Below are positions 11,001 to 20,489 of a DNA stretch of 64,000 bases, piece after piece (position 1 is the stretch's first letter; every line of letters starts with the position of its first letter). Source of the DNA: an uncultured Shewanella sp. (lineage in GTDB: Bacteria > Pseudomonadota > Gammaproteobacteria > Enterobacterales > Shewanellaceae); assembly GCF_947501665.1 (NCBI RefSeq), contig NZ_CANMWS010000004.1, forward strand, positions 124,001-188,000, in the 5' to 3' direction. The notes under the pieces are model-generated. The model made no database searches, was not told the DNA's origin, and was given only the letters and a program-made list of their open reading frames with translations. The position numbers and the translations under genes are program-made.

Positions 11001-11834
11001 AGAAGCTGGGAGCTTCATGGCCACTACCCTAAGATCCTTGAAGATAAAGTCGTCGGTGTCGAAGCGAAGAAGTTGTTTGCAGACGGCCAAGCCATGCTAA
11101 AAAAAATTATTGATGAAAAATGGTTAACGGCTAAGGCTGTCATCGGCTTATTCCCTGCCAATACGGTTAACCATGATGATATCGAACTCTACACCGATGA
11201 GTCTCGCGATACTCTTGAAATGACCACCCATCATTTACGCATGCAAATTCAACGTGTTGGCAACGACAACTTTTGTCTCGCTGATTTTGTCGCACCTAAA
11301 GAAAGCGGCGTCGCCGATTATATGGGCGGCTTTGCCGTGACAGCAGGACATGGCATTGATGAGCATGTAGCCCGTTTCGAAGCCGATCACGATGATTACA
11401 GTGCCATCATGTTAAAATGTCTCGCCGATAGGCTTGCCGAAGCGTTTGCCGAGCGTATGCATGAAAGGGTACGTAAAGAATTTTGGGGCTACGCCGCCGA
11501 TGAAACCCTAAATAATGAAGAGCTTATTAGAGAGAAATATAAAGGTATACGCCCAGCCCCCGGTTATCCTGCCTGCCCAGATCACACCGAAAAAGGCTTA
11601 TTATGGGCATTATTAAAACCTGATGACACCATTGGTCTCAATATTACTGAAAGTTATGCCATGTTTCCCACGGCAGCTGTATCAGGCTGGTATTTTGCCC
11701 ACCCCAAATCACGCTATTTTGGCGTCACCAATATTGGCAAAGATCAAGTTGAAGATTATGCGAAACGTAAAAATATGACCATCACTGAAACTGAGCGTTG
11801 GCTAATGCCAGTGCTTGATTACGATCCAGAATAA
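8085..11834 (+). CDS. metH: B12-dependent methionine synthase
   Basis: MetH transfers the methyl group of 5-methyltetrahydrofolate to homocysteine through cobalamin. All four modules are present in order. The homocysteine domain has zinc ligands Cys263, Cys326 and Cys327 (in GLNCAL and GGCCGTTP). It is followed by the pterin domain, then the cobalamin domain with DVHDIGKN, whose His779 ligates cobalt. The C-terminal AdoMet reactivation domain has [12 protein letters not shown]. The 1249 aa length is normal. It is divergent from the cobalamin operon, and met-box-like sequence lies upstream. The 13-bp hairpin after the stop probably ends transcription. Confidence 0.97.
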   Translation: MAAQSSTLPHPNHSTISIVDKTAQLETQLENGILMLDGAMGTMIQGYKFEEADFRGERFKDWPSDVKGNNDLLVLTQAETIKQIHKDYLLAGADITETNTFNATRIAMADYDMQALSAEINLEGARLAKAAATEVMAETGRKCYVAGVLGPTNRTCSISPDVNDPGFRNVSFDELVEAYIESINALINGGADILMVETIFDTLNAKAALFAIETVFDTLGARLPIMISGTITDASGRTLTGQTTEAFYNSLRHVKPLSIGLNCALGPKELRPYVEELSKIAECFVSAHPNAGLPNEFGGYDETPEEMADVIQEWAAEGFLNIVGGCCGTTPAHIKTIRDAVIKHPARKKPDLPVACRLSGLEPLNIDEHSLFLNVGERTNVTGSARFLRLIKEGEFETALDVARDQVENGAQIIDINMDEGMLDGVEIMHKFLNLVASEPDISRVPIMIDSSKWEVIEAGLKCIQGKGIVNSISLKEGEEKFIEQAKLVKRYGAAAIIMAFDEVGQADTKARKVEICTRAYRVLVDKVGFPPEDIIFDPNIFAIATGIEEHDNYAVDFIEATREIKQTLPHAMISGGVSNVSFSFRGNNPVREAIHAVFLYHAIQAGMDMGIVNASQLAIYDDIDSELKQQVENVVQNLPCPITDSSNTEQLLEIAEKFRGDGSQAAKKEDIEWRNLPVNERLAHALVKGITEFIDEDTEEARQQASRPLDVIEGPLMDGMNIVGDLFGSGKMFLPQVVKSARVMKKAVAYLNPYIELEKVEGQSNGKILMVTVKGDVHDIGKNIVGVVLACNGYEVIDLGVMVPVEKIIDTAIAEKVDIIGMSGLITPSLDEMVHNVKSFYKAGLSIPSIIGGATCSKIHTAVKIAPHSPTGAIYIADASRAVPMVSKLINNDTRQATIDEAYAEYQAMRDKRNAQTKRKVITSIEKARENRCLHDWENYTPFVPNQLGRQVFDDYPLTDLVERIDWTPFFRSWELHGHYPKILEDKVVGVEAKKLFADGQAMLKKIIDEKWLTAKAVIGLFPANTVNHDDIELYTDESRDTLEMTTHHLRMQIQRVGNDNFCLADFVAPKESGVADYMGGFAVTAGHGIDEHVARFEADHDDYSAIMLKCLADRLAEAFAERMHERVRKEFWGYAADETLNNEELIREKYKGIRPAPGYPACPDHTEKGLLWALLKPDDTIGLNITESYAMFPTAAVSGWYFAHPKSRYFGVTNIGKDQVEDYAKRKNMTITETERWLMPVLDYDPE

Positions 11835-11849
11835 AGCGCATAACCTGAC

Positions 11850-11883
11850 ACATTCAGCGCGATTTTCCTATCGCGCTGAATGT
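11850..11883. terminator. Hairpin between metH and the convergent barrel gene
   Basis: A perfect 13-bp inverted repeat (ACATTCAGCGCGA and its complement) with an eight-base loop lies between the metH stop and the end of the convergent gene. It lacks a long U tract, so it is a probable, not certain, bidirectional terminator. Confidence 0.7.
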
Positions 11884-11903
11884 ATTACTTGTCACGAACA
11901 AGG

Positions 11904-13235
11904 TCAAAAAGGATGATCTATCATCACCCATGCATTGGTAGATTCATCAGAATGCGCGATATCAGCCCTAACGACGATCCCCGCCGTTAATGCACGCAAT
12001 GAAAAACCATAGTCCACTTTCAAATTCGATAACAAATCTTTGGCAGTATAGTGTTCAGCAACTCTTCCTGCTTCAACAAATCCCACGAGTTGAAACCAAT
12101 CTAAATGCAAAAAACGCAGCCAATTAACATCCTCAACGGGATTGTACTTCAACGTATAACGGTACTCAGCTGTACCATATATGACAGACTGACTGCTGAA
12201 GCGATTTTGATCGTACCCTCTTAAACGGTAAAAACCCCCTAAGGTTGCGCCCTCATTATAAGGGGCGTTATCAATAATTTTTCGCCCGCCTTGCGCATCA
12301 TACTCTAATGCCCATGAAGGTGACTTTCCCGTCCAGAAGTCCAATGCTAATATTCGTTGACTGGCATGCTCAGACTCCCCAAAAGAAAAATACTGACTCA
12401 TCTCAAAATCAACAAATGTCCATTGATAATCGGAATTAAGCCAACTTATATCTTGTGAGTAAGCAATATATTGTCGACTCCCTTGAGTTGGATTCACAGG
12501 AAAGTCGGTATTGTCATATAGCACCCCCAATTCAGCCGCTCGAATGCTGCCATCAACTGGGTTAGTTTCAAATTCAAAACGTTGGTAGCGGTTAAATTGT
12601 CTTAGCATTAATATCGTCACACCACGAGTCAAAGGATCCCATCGCCCACCTCCACTTGGAGAAGAGACTAATAATCCATTTTTTAATTGATAAGACATCA
12701 ATGCATTTTTCTGAGCTGAACCGATAGGCAACACATATTCCAACTTCACATCAAACCAATTCGATGCACCATCAGCCTGCAAATATTGCTCATTGGAAGA
12801 AGCATTACTGCCCGGTAACGGCGTATCGGCTGGCGTAAAATCTAAACTCCCTCCTGTATAGGCTCTTTGATCAGGATAATAGCCAAAAAAACCATAAGCA
12901 CTTAAATAAAAACGCTCCGTTGAAGCCACTTGATAATTCCAAACCCCACCTCCTATACCTTGACTCTCTTCCCCAGCAAAAGCCGTCGCCCCCATTGTCA
13001 TTTGCTCTTGAAAAGCCCCTTTAAGCATCCCTCCGATCCCCAGATTAAGCCCTAAAGAATCCGTACTAAAAGCATAAGGCAACACCAACGTTTGAAATTT
13101 TCTATCCACTGAGTGAGATAAGTCAATACGCGTTTTCACTCTGGCTGCGGGCGCAGCCTTGCTAACAGGTACCATCAATAAGCAGAGTGAAATGCTCACA
13201 ATCATAAAAATAAGCCGAGCTAAAAATGCATTCAT
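11904..13235 (-). CDS. Omp85/BamA-family outer-membrane barrel protein without POTRA domains
   Basis: Signal peptide followed by an all-beta protein of about 440 aa. The motif GGFYRLRGYDQNRF matches the conserved loop-6 (V/L)RG(F/Y) signature of Omp85 barrels, and the protein ends in a barrel-like strand closing with phenylalanine (MIDHPF). POTRA repeats are absent: the barrel begins soon after the signal peptide. Such small 'surface antigen' barrels are found as outer-membrane proteins of unknown substrate. The start is uncertain between the ATGs at 13235 and 13244. It is monocistronic and convergent with metH. Confidence 0.75.
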   Translation of the reverse strand: MNAFLARLIFMIVSISLCLLMVPVSKAAPAARVKTRIDLSHSVDRKFQTLVLPYAFSTDSLGLNLGIGGMLKGAFQEQMTMGATAFAGEESQGIGGGVWNYQVASTERFYLSAYGFFGYYPDQRAYTGGSLDFTPADTPLPGSNASSNEQYLQADGASNWFDVKLEYVLPIGSAQKNALMSYQLKNGLLVSSPSGGGRWDPLTRGVTILMLRQFNRYQRFEFETNPVDGSIRAAELGVLYDNTDFPVNPTQGSRQYIAYSQDISWLNSDYQWTFVDFEMSQYFSFGESEHASQRILALDFWTGKSPSWALEYDAQGGRKIIDNAPYNEGATLGGFYRLRGYDQNRFSSQSVIYGTAEYRYTLKYNPVEDVNWLRFLHLDWFQLVGFVEAGRVAEHYTAKDLLSNLKVDYGFSLRALTAGIVVRADIAHSDESTNAWVMIDHPF

Positions 13236-13402
13236 AAGCACCATCAAGTGAGTTCAAAACCATTTAGCCACTCGATACTACAAAGCCACACATAGAATAG
13301 GCCATCAGCGACAGCTTAACATCTTTATCCATTCTGCTTAAAAATGCATTGCTATACCCAAGATAGTTCGCCTATTCCACTCTTGCAAAAGTTTACACTG
13401 AC

Positions 13403-13597
13403 TTACTGCTTTTCGAGCACACTAGATACTTGATAAACCAAATACCCCACAGCAAAAGCCACCAATGGACACGCTTTATAGATAAGCCCTTCTAAAGGAC
13501 GATGATGAGACCCATGAACAGGGGAATAATAGAGCAGCAATAGGGCAACAATAATAGCAACAAACGAAGATAATATGATTTTAACTGATGTTTTCAT
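13403..13597 (-). CDS. Small two-helix membrane protein
   Basis: A 64 aa protein with two hydrophobic segments, one near residues 7-25 and one near 43-59, separated by a short polar loop with SHHRP. A good AAGGA ribosome-binding site precedes the ATG, which supports a real gene. I recognise no family. It stands alone between the barrel gene and an AT-rich region. Confidence 0.55.
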   Translation of the reverse strand: MKTSVKIILSSFVAIIVALLLLYYSPVHGSHHRPLEGLIYKACPLVAFAVGYLVYQVSSVLEKQ

Positions 13598-13797
13598 ATA
13601 AAAGTTCCTTTTTAAAACATCTAAAATAGTGTGAAATCCAACCTTAAAAGACGCTCAGCACCTCCTGTGCTTCTCAGTCTTATCATATCAATAATAAATT
13701 ATGCTTTACCAGAGAAAATACCAATCATTTAATGCATAGCAATGATTTTTAATAATAATTAACCTTACATAAACAAGGTTAATTCAAATAAGTCGTA

Positions 13798-13991
13798 GGG
13801 GTTGTTGATCTTTCGTGGTCAAATGATATTCGAACTAAACGTGTTTTAATCACGGCGTAGTGAGTGCAGCCTAGTCTTCTATACCCCTTTCTTTTATAAA
13901 AGAGGTCTACAACAAAGAGTAAAATACGTTTAGTGAATCCTTCGAACAGCGCTTGTGGTGCAGCAAATGAGCACCAAAGATCAACAGCCCC
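13798..13991. mobile_element. MITE-like element, family 2, copy A
   Basis: The ends form inverted repeats matching at 18 of 20 positions (GGGGTTGTTGATCTTTCGTG against the complement of the right end). The element is flanked by TA on both sides, as expected for Tc1/mariner/IS630-type insertion. It has no coding capacity. The interior includes CAACAAAGAGTAAAA and TAAACGTGTT, both shared with a second, inverted copy near 29.7 kb. Confidence 0.8.
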
Positions 13992-14552
13992 TAATGTTTA
14001 TGTATCCAAAAATACCATCTCCCCAAAAAACCAACCTTAACGAAAAACAATCATGACAAATTGAAAATAATAATCTCATTGTGTCCACCTTAATTCAACG
14101 CACATGTAAACGTAAACAAAGAAAACATTTGTTACATAAAAGATGACTACCTAAGCAAAACTGCACAATAATTGATCAACAAATATGCAAGTGAAAAGAT
14201 TTATGTAAATTAATGTTCATTAATTATTAAGGTTAGCCCATTTAATTTAAAACAAACGCCTATTAAGGATAAAAACTTGAAATTAATCTTTCATCCATTA
14301 TATGGTGTATTAAATAAAGTTAATATCATAGACAATAAAAATTATTTATATAGGACAGATAATAAAATAACAGATAATAAAATAACAGATAATGACATTA
14401 AAATTAAATAAAAATTAAATAATAACAAGTTATATAGGGTGAACATAATTAAAATAACATCCGTAAAATATAAAAAAGTAAAAAATAAAAAAGTAAAATA
14501 AACAACCCAATAAAGTCTCGATCTATAATAACGATTATAAAGAGGTTAGCTC
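13992..14552. other. Very AT-rich non-coding stretch
   Basis: No supportable gene is seen between the MITE-like element and the secreted-protein gene. The sequence is extremely AT-rich and full of short A-rich direct repeats. It probably contains the promoter of the downstream gene and may be a target for nucleoid proteins such as H-NS; that is inference. Confidence 0.5.
14355..14393. repeat. 15-bp tandem repeat
   Basis: ACAGATAATAAAATA occurs twice in direct succession, followed by the first nine bases of a third unit. It lies about 160 bases upstream of the secreted-protein gene, in a very AT-rich stretch. Confidence 0.8.
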
Positions 14553-15791
14553 ATGATAAATAAAAAGATACTCTTTTTTTCAATTATATACTTACTCTCT
14601 AATGTGACTTATGCCAATAGTGACCCTATGGTATTAGGGGCAGATTCGACAACTTATGATGGAAAAGGTGGCATCAATGTCACCTTAACGCTAACAGGGG
14701 ATAACGATGGTAGAGTTTGTATTGCAATCCCTTTCATCAAAATAATCCATAAATATATCTCTTGGGACTATGATTATAGTCAAACGGATTGGTCTGATCT
14801 TAATCAAGATGATTCTATTGCAGGTTTCCCTGAAACGGGAGAAGAAGTCACTTGGAGTGAAAGTAACTACGAAGATGACAATGTAAAATCATTATGTAAA
14901 AGTAAATCGGGTTCGGGATCAATCAAAGAAGGCGGTATTGAGGTCTTCAAATGGGATGACTTAAGCACTTGGCGAGCCAATGCCAAAAATGCCGGCTTAG
15001 ACACACAATATGATGGCGTTATGCAAGTCAATATTCCTGCTGGTAGCACTTTACTCAAAGGTAAAACCTTAGATATCACCGAGGATGTATTAGATTTAGA
15101 AGTAAACCTTTATGCCACCATGATAAGGCGAAATAATGGCAGCTTTAAAGACATCAGTAAGGTTGCGATCCCAATCACAATTTCAGGCGTCGATGATGTG
15201 GCAGTGATCCCTGGCGGATGGAGCTTTCCCGCAGTTATCGGCGCGCCAGCTGTTTATGATGTATCAACAGGAAATCGTGTCGCTTGTCTCGCCATTAAAG
15301 GAGAAAGTCAGTGTCTTAATGCAACATCGTCAGATGAAGAAAATGTCTTTCCTGCCTCCATCACACGCACCGATGAATATTTTGAAAACTTGACCATGCT
15401 ACGCTGTGGCTCTGCAACAGGCAATGAGGCTGAGCAAGGATATACATCATTATTTACGCAATCGGGAACCGATGGCTATAGTGACAACGGTTGGTGCTCT
15501 CAACTGAATAACCTCACTCGTAACTGGAAAAATGTCATTAGTGCTCTTGGTCAAGCTTGGATTGTCAGCGAAAACCCTTATACAGGTACTTTAGAGTGCT
15601 TATCCCAAGGAACGGGGTCTTGTTTAAATAAGCATGTCATTGCCGATAAAGACATCATCATATCTGCACTAGCATCGAACACATCAAGAATGAAGGTTGA
15701 AGTGTTAGCTATCGACTCGAGTACGTTATGCCACTATAAAGACGGACAAATTAATACTTGTCCTAGTGAACTTTTAACGGTTTTTGACTAA
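14553..15791 (+). CDS. Exported protein of unknown function, Cys-rich C-terminal half
   Basis: A 412 aa protein with a clear signal peptide (residues 1 to about 21, ending TYAN) and a good AGAGGT ribosome-binding site. The mature part starts with beta-rich sequence (GGINVTLTLTGDNDGRV). The C-terminal half has several cysteine pairs spaced by seven to nine residues, such as CLAIKGESQC, CLSQGTGSC and CHYKDGQINTC, suggesting small disulphide loops. I do not recognise a family. It lies just upstream of another large exported protein and may be functionally linked; both sit in an AT-rich stretch beside a MITE-like element. Confidence 0.7.
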   Translation: MINKKILFFSIIYLLSNVTYANSDPMVLGADSTTYDGKGGINVTLTLTGDNDGRVCIAIPFIKIIHKYISWDYDYSQTDWSDLNQDDSIAGFPETGEEVTWSESNYEDDNVKSLCKSKSGSGSIKEGGIEVFKWDDLSTWRANAKNAGLDTQYDGVMQVNIPAGSTLLKGKTLDITEDVLDLEVNLYATMIRRNNGSFKDISKVAIPITISGVDDVAVIPGGWSFPAVIGAPAVYDVSTGNRVACLAIKGESQCLNATSSDEENVFPASITRTDEYFENLTMLRCGSATGNEAEQGYTSLFTQSGTDGYSDNGWCSQLNNLTRNWKNVISALGQAWIVSENPYTGTLECLSQGTGSCLNKHVIADKDIIISALASNTSRMKVEVLAIDSSTLCHYKDGQINTCPSELLTVFD

Positions 15792-15895
15792 AAAATAGAA
15801 GTAATGACATCACATACTTATCTATTTAAGTCAGTGTCATAATATTCCATTTCCATACAGATAAACACCGACAAAAGGAATAGATAAAAACATAA

Positions 15896-16066
15896 CACTC
15901 TTCCAAGATAAAAATAAAGATAAAGATAAAGATAAAGATAAAGATAAAAAACATTATTGATCCAAGTTCATTTACATCTATTAGCAAATACTTAGGTGTC
16001 GATACCGTCACAAAAATACCTTACATTAAAGACAGTGTTAATTTCATCGCATCGACATTAAATTAA
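15896..16066 (+). pseudogene. Decayed duplicate of the N-terminal region of the next gene
   Basis: An open stretch with no start codon translates to DPSSFTSISKYLGV, DTVTKIPYIKDSVNF and a stop. The intact gene downstream has DPSSNNFFINYLSI, NTITKVPYIKDTTNF near residues 46-77. Sixteen bases (CCTTACATTAAAGACA) are identical in both. The fragment is preceded in the same frame by the hexanucleotide repeat encoding Ile-Lys pairs. It is best read as a remnant of a duplicated or recombined 5' end. Confidence 0.75.
15908..15949. repeat. ATAAAG hexanucleotide microsatellite
   Basis: Five perfect ATAAAG units flanked by two ATAAAA variants, giving seven units. It encodes (Ile-Lys)n in the frame of the decayed fragment. 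Being a multiple of three, changes in unit number would not shift the frame. Confidence 0.9.
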
Positions 16067-16208
16067 AAAATAATAATTCTTTTATTATTCAAAGTATTGT
16101 TGTTATTTTGAATAAATACTCTTATTTTTACATTTCTACTTTTTGTCACATAGCTGTCATCAATTAAAAATATAATGACACCAACAAAAAACTTATAATT
16201 TTGATGTG

Positions 16209-18629
16209 ATGATTATAATAAAAACAGGAAAAAAAATAACAAGAAAGCTCACCGTTATATTCATCACCTTCTTTTTGTGTTTACTACCGACTATATCACA
16301 AGCAAGTTTTTTTAATAAAATTATTAAAGAAGTCAAATCCATTGTTGATCCCAGTAGTAATAATTTTTTTATTAATTATTTAAGCATCAATACCATCACT
16401 AAAGTCCCTTACATTAAAGACACAACAAATTTTGTGAAAGATATTGCCAACTCAGCCGTTAAAAGTGGCTCAGCCAGCACTGTCAACTATTTAAATTCGG
16501 GTATTACGGAAATCACCAACCAAGTACAAGATGCTAAAATAATTAAAAATTTAGACCCCGGACTGACAACATTTATTAGTACCATAAATACAATGGACAT
16601 TCCTCAATTACTCGGGGCTCTCCCGATTAGTGATGCACAAGCTTGGGGAGAAATGGCGCTTAATGTGATTAATGGATTTACAGATTGCCTATCTAATGCT
16701 GCCAATACAGCAAGCAATAATGCAGCACAAGGTACGGTTGAAGGACTCACTTGTTTTTCTCAAGCTGCAACCATGATGAAAGCGATGATAGAAAACATCA
16801 TCGCCATTCGAAAGGTCATTCGCTATATCAGGCAAGTCGCAAACGGTAAACATAATGACGACTTAACCGAAATACTGACATTACTAGATGATAGATCAGC
16901 CCTCAATGCCATAAAATTAGTCCGATCATTTAAGATTAAATTCAACATGAATAATTCCCTCTCAAATGATGCGAACAAACAACTGTTCTTTGATCAATTT
17001 TCAACTATTGATGAAATACGCAATAGCTCTTCATTTGATAATGGTAGCAGCAACAGCTATATCGCTTCATTAAGCAGCGCTTGTGAAAATATTGCACTAC
17101 CCGGACTTTGTGATGATGCCGATAAAGCAACCCAATTTAATCGTTTTAATATGCAAGAATTTGGATTGAGCGATACGGAATTACAAACAAGAAAAGCACA
17201 ATTTATATTATTAATGCAGCACAGTTTTGGACAAGCCTTCGATAACATATCCATAACTGGTAATACTGATGATATGACAAATAGGCTCAATCAAGCTATG
17301 TATGAAAATGATCCCCTCAGTGATGGTATTGATAGGCGGATCCCATATTTAGTGAGTAATGAGTTACTCGATGGGGGGCCAGGTGCTTTTATTTATAATG
17401 ATGATGACGGCATTATCTTACTTAACGAAAACTTATTTAATATGGAAGGGTTAGAGGAAGAAGAAAAGTCACAAATTGTTGAAGTCTATGTTGAAGAGCT
17501 AGGGCATTATCTCAATTTCATGCGTTGTAAATTAAATGATATTTCTATGGATAACTGTGATGTCATCGGTGATGCTGGGGCGCGTTTTCAAGAAGCCGCT
17601 TTACTCGACGCAGAAGATCTAAACACACAACTTAATACCTTAAACCAATATGAAAGTAATAATCCTAAAGTTTTCACCTTAGGCAATAATGGCGGAGATT
17701 TACATTATGAAACCTTCCCTAGCATTACAGATATGCAAACAGCATTAGCGAAGAAAAATATGAGTTTCCGCTGGCGTCTACGTGCTCAAGTGGCATTTAA
17801 AAGCAAATTAGTCGGCTCAGGTGTTGACAGTAAAGCTATGCTTGAACTCAGGTATTATCCACCTCAATGGCTTCCAGCAAATACTTATGATCCCAAAAAT
17901 ACTTGTACATCCTGCGTTGTTGCTGTCGGTAAATTACAGGTTCGTCTCGCCGATCAAGTCTATACAAAATCAGGCGCCAGTACTTCAGATACCGGAGAGG
18001 AGCGTATGATTGTCGGTCAAGCAGGGCTATCAAGAGGTCACTCAATCATTTTTCCTATGGTAGTAAAACAAAGAAAAAATGGCCGCAATGTATTTGATAC
18101 CAAAATAATGAAACAATACGCCCAGTATAAATTCGACCAATCCCTCTATGCTAATGCCTATGTCAAAATGTTTGGCTCAATCATACCCAGTGCAGTCGGG
18201 ACCAACTTTGATAGCCTGATGCTCACAGGAAAAGCCGGCCCCAACACCACTTGGCCACTTCATCGCTCTAAGGATATCGCAGCAGGAATGGGGGTTGGAG
18301 CGCTTATGGCGAGCGTTGGTTGTGGCGTTGGCGGCTATCTTGGCTCTTATATGGGTGAACAAATTGATGGTTGTATTGCAGGCAGTCAGGTGGGGGAAGC
18401 GATGGGAGTGTTTACTTATGGAGCATTATCAAAAGCCGCCACTTCTTATGCTACGGCCGGTGTTCGAATCGGTATACGCATGAAGTCGGGTAGCTTTTTC
18501 TCTGATGCTATAACCAGTGCAGTAAAAGCAACAGGCTATCAAGCCGAAACACTTTGGGATTCAAGCGGCGCATTCTCCGTTGAGATCCGTAATGAACTTA
18601 ATTATACCGCCGCAAAATGGACACCATGA
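16209..18629 (+). CDS. Large exported protein with EELGH motif and C-terminal glycine zipper
   Basis: An 806 aa protein with a signal peptide (hydrophobic to about residue 30, ending SQAS). I do not recognise a named family. The middle part has EVYVEELGHYLNF, with His433, followed by VIGDAGARFQEAA (residues about 453-465). Many exported bacterial proteins have a similar EE(I/L)GH...GDEG..F pattern that may be a degenerate metallopeptidase site; that is inference. Near residues 695-745 a Gly/Ala-rich segment (VGALMASVGCGVGGYLGSYM) resembles a glycine zipper able to enter membranes. No ribosome-binding site is obvious; GTG at 16206 is an alternative start. A fragmentary copy of its 5' region lies upstream. 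Confidence 0.7.
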   Translation: MIIIKTGKKITRKLTVIFITFFLCLLPTISQASFFNKIIKEVKSIVDPSSNNFFINYLSINTITKVPYIKDTTNFVKDIANSAVKSGSASTVNYLNSGITEITNQVQDAKIIKNLDPGLTTFISTINTMDIPQLLGALPISDAQAWGEMALNVINGFTDCLSNAANTASNNAAQGTVEGLTCFSQAATMMKAMIENIIAIRKVIRYIRQVANGKHNDDLTEILTLLDDRSALNAIKLVRSFKIKFNMNNSLSNDANKQLFFDQFSTIDEIRNSSSFDNGSSNSYIASLSSACENIALPGLCDDADKATQFNRFNMQEFGLSDTELQTRKAQFILLMQHSFGQAFDNISITGNTDDMTNRLNQAMYENDPLSDGIDRRIPYLVSNELLDGGPGAFIYNDDDGIILLNENLFNMEGLEEEEKSQIVEVYVEELGHYLNFMRCKLNDISMDNCDVIGDAGARFQEAALLDAEDLNTQLNTLNQYESNNPKVFTLGNNGGDLHYETFPSITDMQTALAKKNMSFRWRLRAQVAFKSKLVGSGVDSKAMLELRYYPPQWLPANTYDPKNTCTSCVVAVGKLQVRLADQVYTKSGASTSDTGEERMIVGQAGLSRGHSIIFPMVVKQRKNGRNVFDTKIMKQYAQYKFDQSLYANAYVKMFGSIIPSAVGTNFDSLMLTGKAGPNTTWPLHRSKDIAAGMGVGALMASVGCGVGGYLGSYMGEQIDGCIAGSQVGEAMGVFTYGALSKAATSYATAGVRIGIRMKSGSFFSDAITSAVKATGYQAETLWDSSGAFSVEIRNELNYTAAKWTP

Positions 18630-18640
18630 AATAAATAAAA

Positions 18641-18666
18641 AAAAACGCCTAAAAAAGGCGGTTTTT
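18641..18666. terminator. Bidirectional rho-independent terminator
   Basis: CGCCT and AGGCG form a short stem with an A-rich loop, with A-runs before and T-runs after it. It lies between the exported-protein gene and the convergent ABC permease gene, and could serve both strands. Confidence 0.75.
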
Positions 18667-18681
18667 CAATATTTAAATCAT

Positions 18682-19458
18682 TTAGCTTCTGAGGCCAATG
18701 CCTTTAGAAATTAGATAATAGGCCACAAACCAAAAGCTTAGGCAAAAGGTAATCATTATTCCAATGGAAAAAGGCACGCTCATATCAGCAATACCTAAAA
18801 ATCCATATCGAAACGCATTGATCATATATACTACAGGATTTAACGTCGATACTCCTTGCCAAAATGATGGCAACAAAGAAAGCGAGTAAAATACGCCACC
18901 TAAATACGTCAATGGCGTCAATACAAAAGTCGGAATAATACTGATATCATCGAAGCTTTTTGCAAAAACCGCATTGATTAATCCCGCTAAAGAAAACAGA
19001 ATCGATGTGATCACAACCGTCAAGATCACTAAAGGTAAATTATGCAGTGATAAATTCACAAAACATAAAGCTACCGTTGTCACAATCAAGCCCACCAAAA
19101 GCCCTCTGACCACCCCTCCACCGACATAGCCCGCTATCATGACGTAATGAGGCACGGGTGCGACCATCAATTCTTCTAAATTACGTTGAAACTTTGCACT
19201 GAAGAAAGACGATGCCACATTGGAATAAGAGCTAGTGATCACCGACATCATAATCAAACCCGGCGCAATAAACTCCATATAAGAGACGCCACCCATCTCA
19301 CCGATACGTTTACCAATTAAACTGCCAAAAATCAAAAAATACAACGTCATACTGATCGCTGGTGGCACAAGCGTTTGCACCCAGATGCGAGTAAAGCGAG
19401 TGATTTCTTTTGTTAATATACTTTTAAAGGCCGTAAAATATAATGCTCTCATATTCAT
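18682..19458 (-). CDS. yadH: ABC-2 type transporter permease (YadH-like)
   Basis: Inner-membrane permease of the ABC-2 exporter family, with six hydrophobic segments. Segments such as FLIFGSLIG, EFIAPGLIMMSVITSSYSNV, RNLEELMVAPVPHYVMI and PLTYLGGVFYSLSLLP are the usual YadH/NodJ wording. It begins two bases after the ATPase gene ends, so the two form one transporter. The substrate is unknown; the symbol is by family resemblance only. Confidence 0.85.
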   Translation of the reverse strand: MNMRALYFTAFKSILTKEITRFTRIWVQTLVPPAISMTLYFLIFGSLIGKRIGEMGGVSYMEFIAPGLIMMSVITSSYSNVASSFFSAKFQRNLEELMVAPVPHYVMIAGYVGGGVVRGLLVGLIVTTVALCFVNLSLHNLPLVILTVVITSILFSLAGLINAVFAKSFDDISIIPTFVLTPLTYLGGVFYSLSLLPSFWQGVSTLNPVVYMINAFRYGFLGIADMSVPFSIGIMITFCLSFWFVAYYLISKGIGLRS

Positions 19459-19460
19459 GC

Positions 19461-20393
19461 TTAATTTCCTTTCGCCTTTTCAACTAACGTCACAAACAAT
19501 TCCTCGAGGCGATTAGCTTTATTCCGCATCGATAACACATCAATATTTTGCCCACTTAATAATGAAAATACTTGGTTGATACTTTGATCTTTCTCAACAT
19601 CCACCTCTAATGTATGAGGGGCTGTTAAACGCGTTGGAAAATCCGCCAGTATTGGCGCAGTTTCTCTATTTTCAGCTAAATCCAGTATAAAGGTTTCAAG
19701 GTGTAAACGACTCAATAATGCCTTCATCGTGGTATTTTCAACTAATTCCCCTTTATCAATAATGCCAATATGGCGACACAACATTTCAGCCTCCTCAAGA
19801 TAATGGGTGGTCAAAATGATGGTGACGCCTTGTGCATTTAATTCTGTTAAAAATGTCCACATGGAACGACGTAATTCAATATCAACGCCCGCAGTAGGTT
19901 CATCCAAGATTAATAACTGAGGCTCATGCATCAATGCACGCGCAATCATTAACCTGCGTTTCATGCCACCAGACAGTTCCCTTGCACGACTATTTCGCTT
20001 TTCCCATAAATCCAGTTGGCCTAAATACTTCTGCGCTCGAACCAGTGCCTCTTTCTTAGGCACGCCATAATACCCTGCCTGATTCATCACAATTTGCAAA
20101 ACAGTTTCAAAGGGATTGAAATTGAATTCTTGTGGAACCAAACCAATACACAGTTTGGCTAACTCTAACTCTGAATCTATATTATGTTTAAAAACAGATG
20201 CTTGGCCAGATGTTTTTTGTACTAAAGAGCTGATGATACCTATCGTAGTCGATTTACCCGCTCCATTGGGGCCTAATAGTGCGTAAAAGTCCCCTTTTTG
20301 CACTTTTAAACTAATGCCCTTTACGGCTTCAACGCCACCTTTGTAGGTTTTTTTCACCTCTTCAAGGACGAGAGCATACTCAATATTTTCCAT
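19461..20393 (-). CDS. yadG: ABC transporter ATP-binding protein (YadG-like)
   Basis: ATPase partner of the ABC-2 permease. Walker A GPNGAGKSTT is near residue 41, the signature is ELSGGMKRRL, Walker B LLILDEPTAGVD, and the switch histidine is in TTHYLEEAE. The C-terminal third is the usual regulatory extension of DrrA/YadG-type exporter ATPases. Gene order ATPase then permease on the minus strand is standard. The transported compound cannot be told. Confidence 0.88.
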   Translation of the reverse strand: MENIEYALVLEEVKKTYKGGVEAVKGISLKVQKGDFYALLGPNGAGKSTTIGIISSLVQKTSGQASVFKHNIDSELELAKLCIGLVPQEFNFNPFETVLQIVMNQAGYYGVPKKEALVRAQKYLGQLDLWEKRNSRARELSGGMKRRLMIARALMHEPQLLILDEPTAGVDIELRRSMWTFLTELNAQGVTIILTTHYLEEAEMLCRHIGIIDKGELVENTTMKALLSRLHLETFILDLAENRETAPILADFPTRLTAPHTLEVDVEKDQSINQVFSLLSGQNIDVLSMRNKANRLEELFVTLVEKAKGN

Positions 20394-20489
20394 TATATTT
20401 ATCCGATAAAAAAGAAAAACGCCTACATGGGAGAGTGTTCTTTTGAAAGTAATAGATGAATGGCTAGTGTTGACAGAGAGTCAAACATA

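Noticed and set aside
15826..16011. Small minus-strand gene over the hexanucleotide repeat
   Set aside because: The frame mostly reads a Phe-Ile repeat produced by the microsatellite and has no ribosome-binding site.
14553..18629. Prophage or integrative element
   Set aside because: No integrase, attachment-site repeat, tRNA or structural phage gene is seen; only an AT-rich block with two exported proteins.
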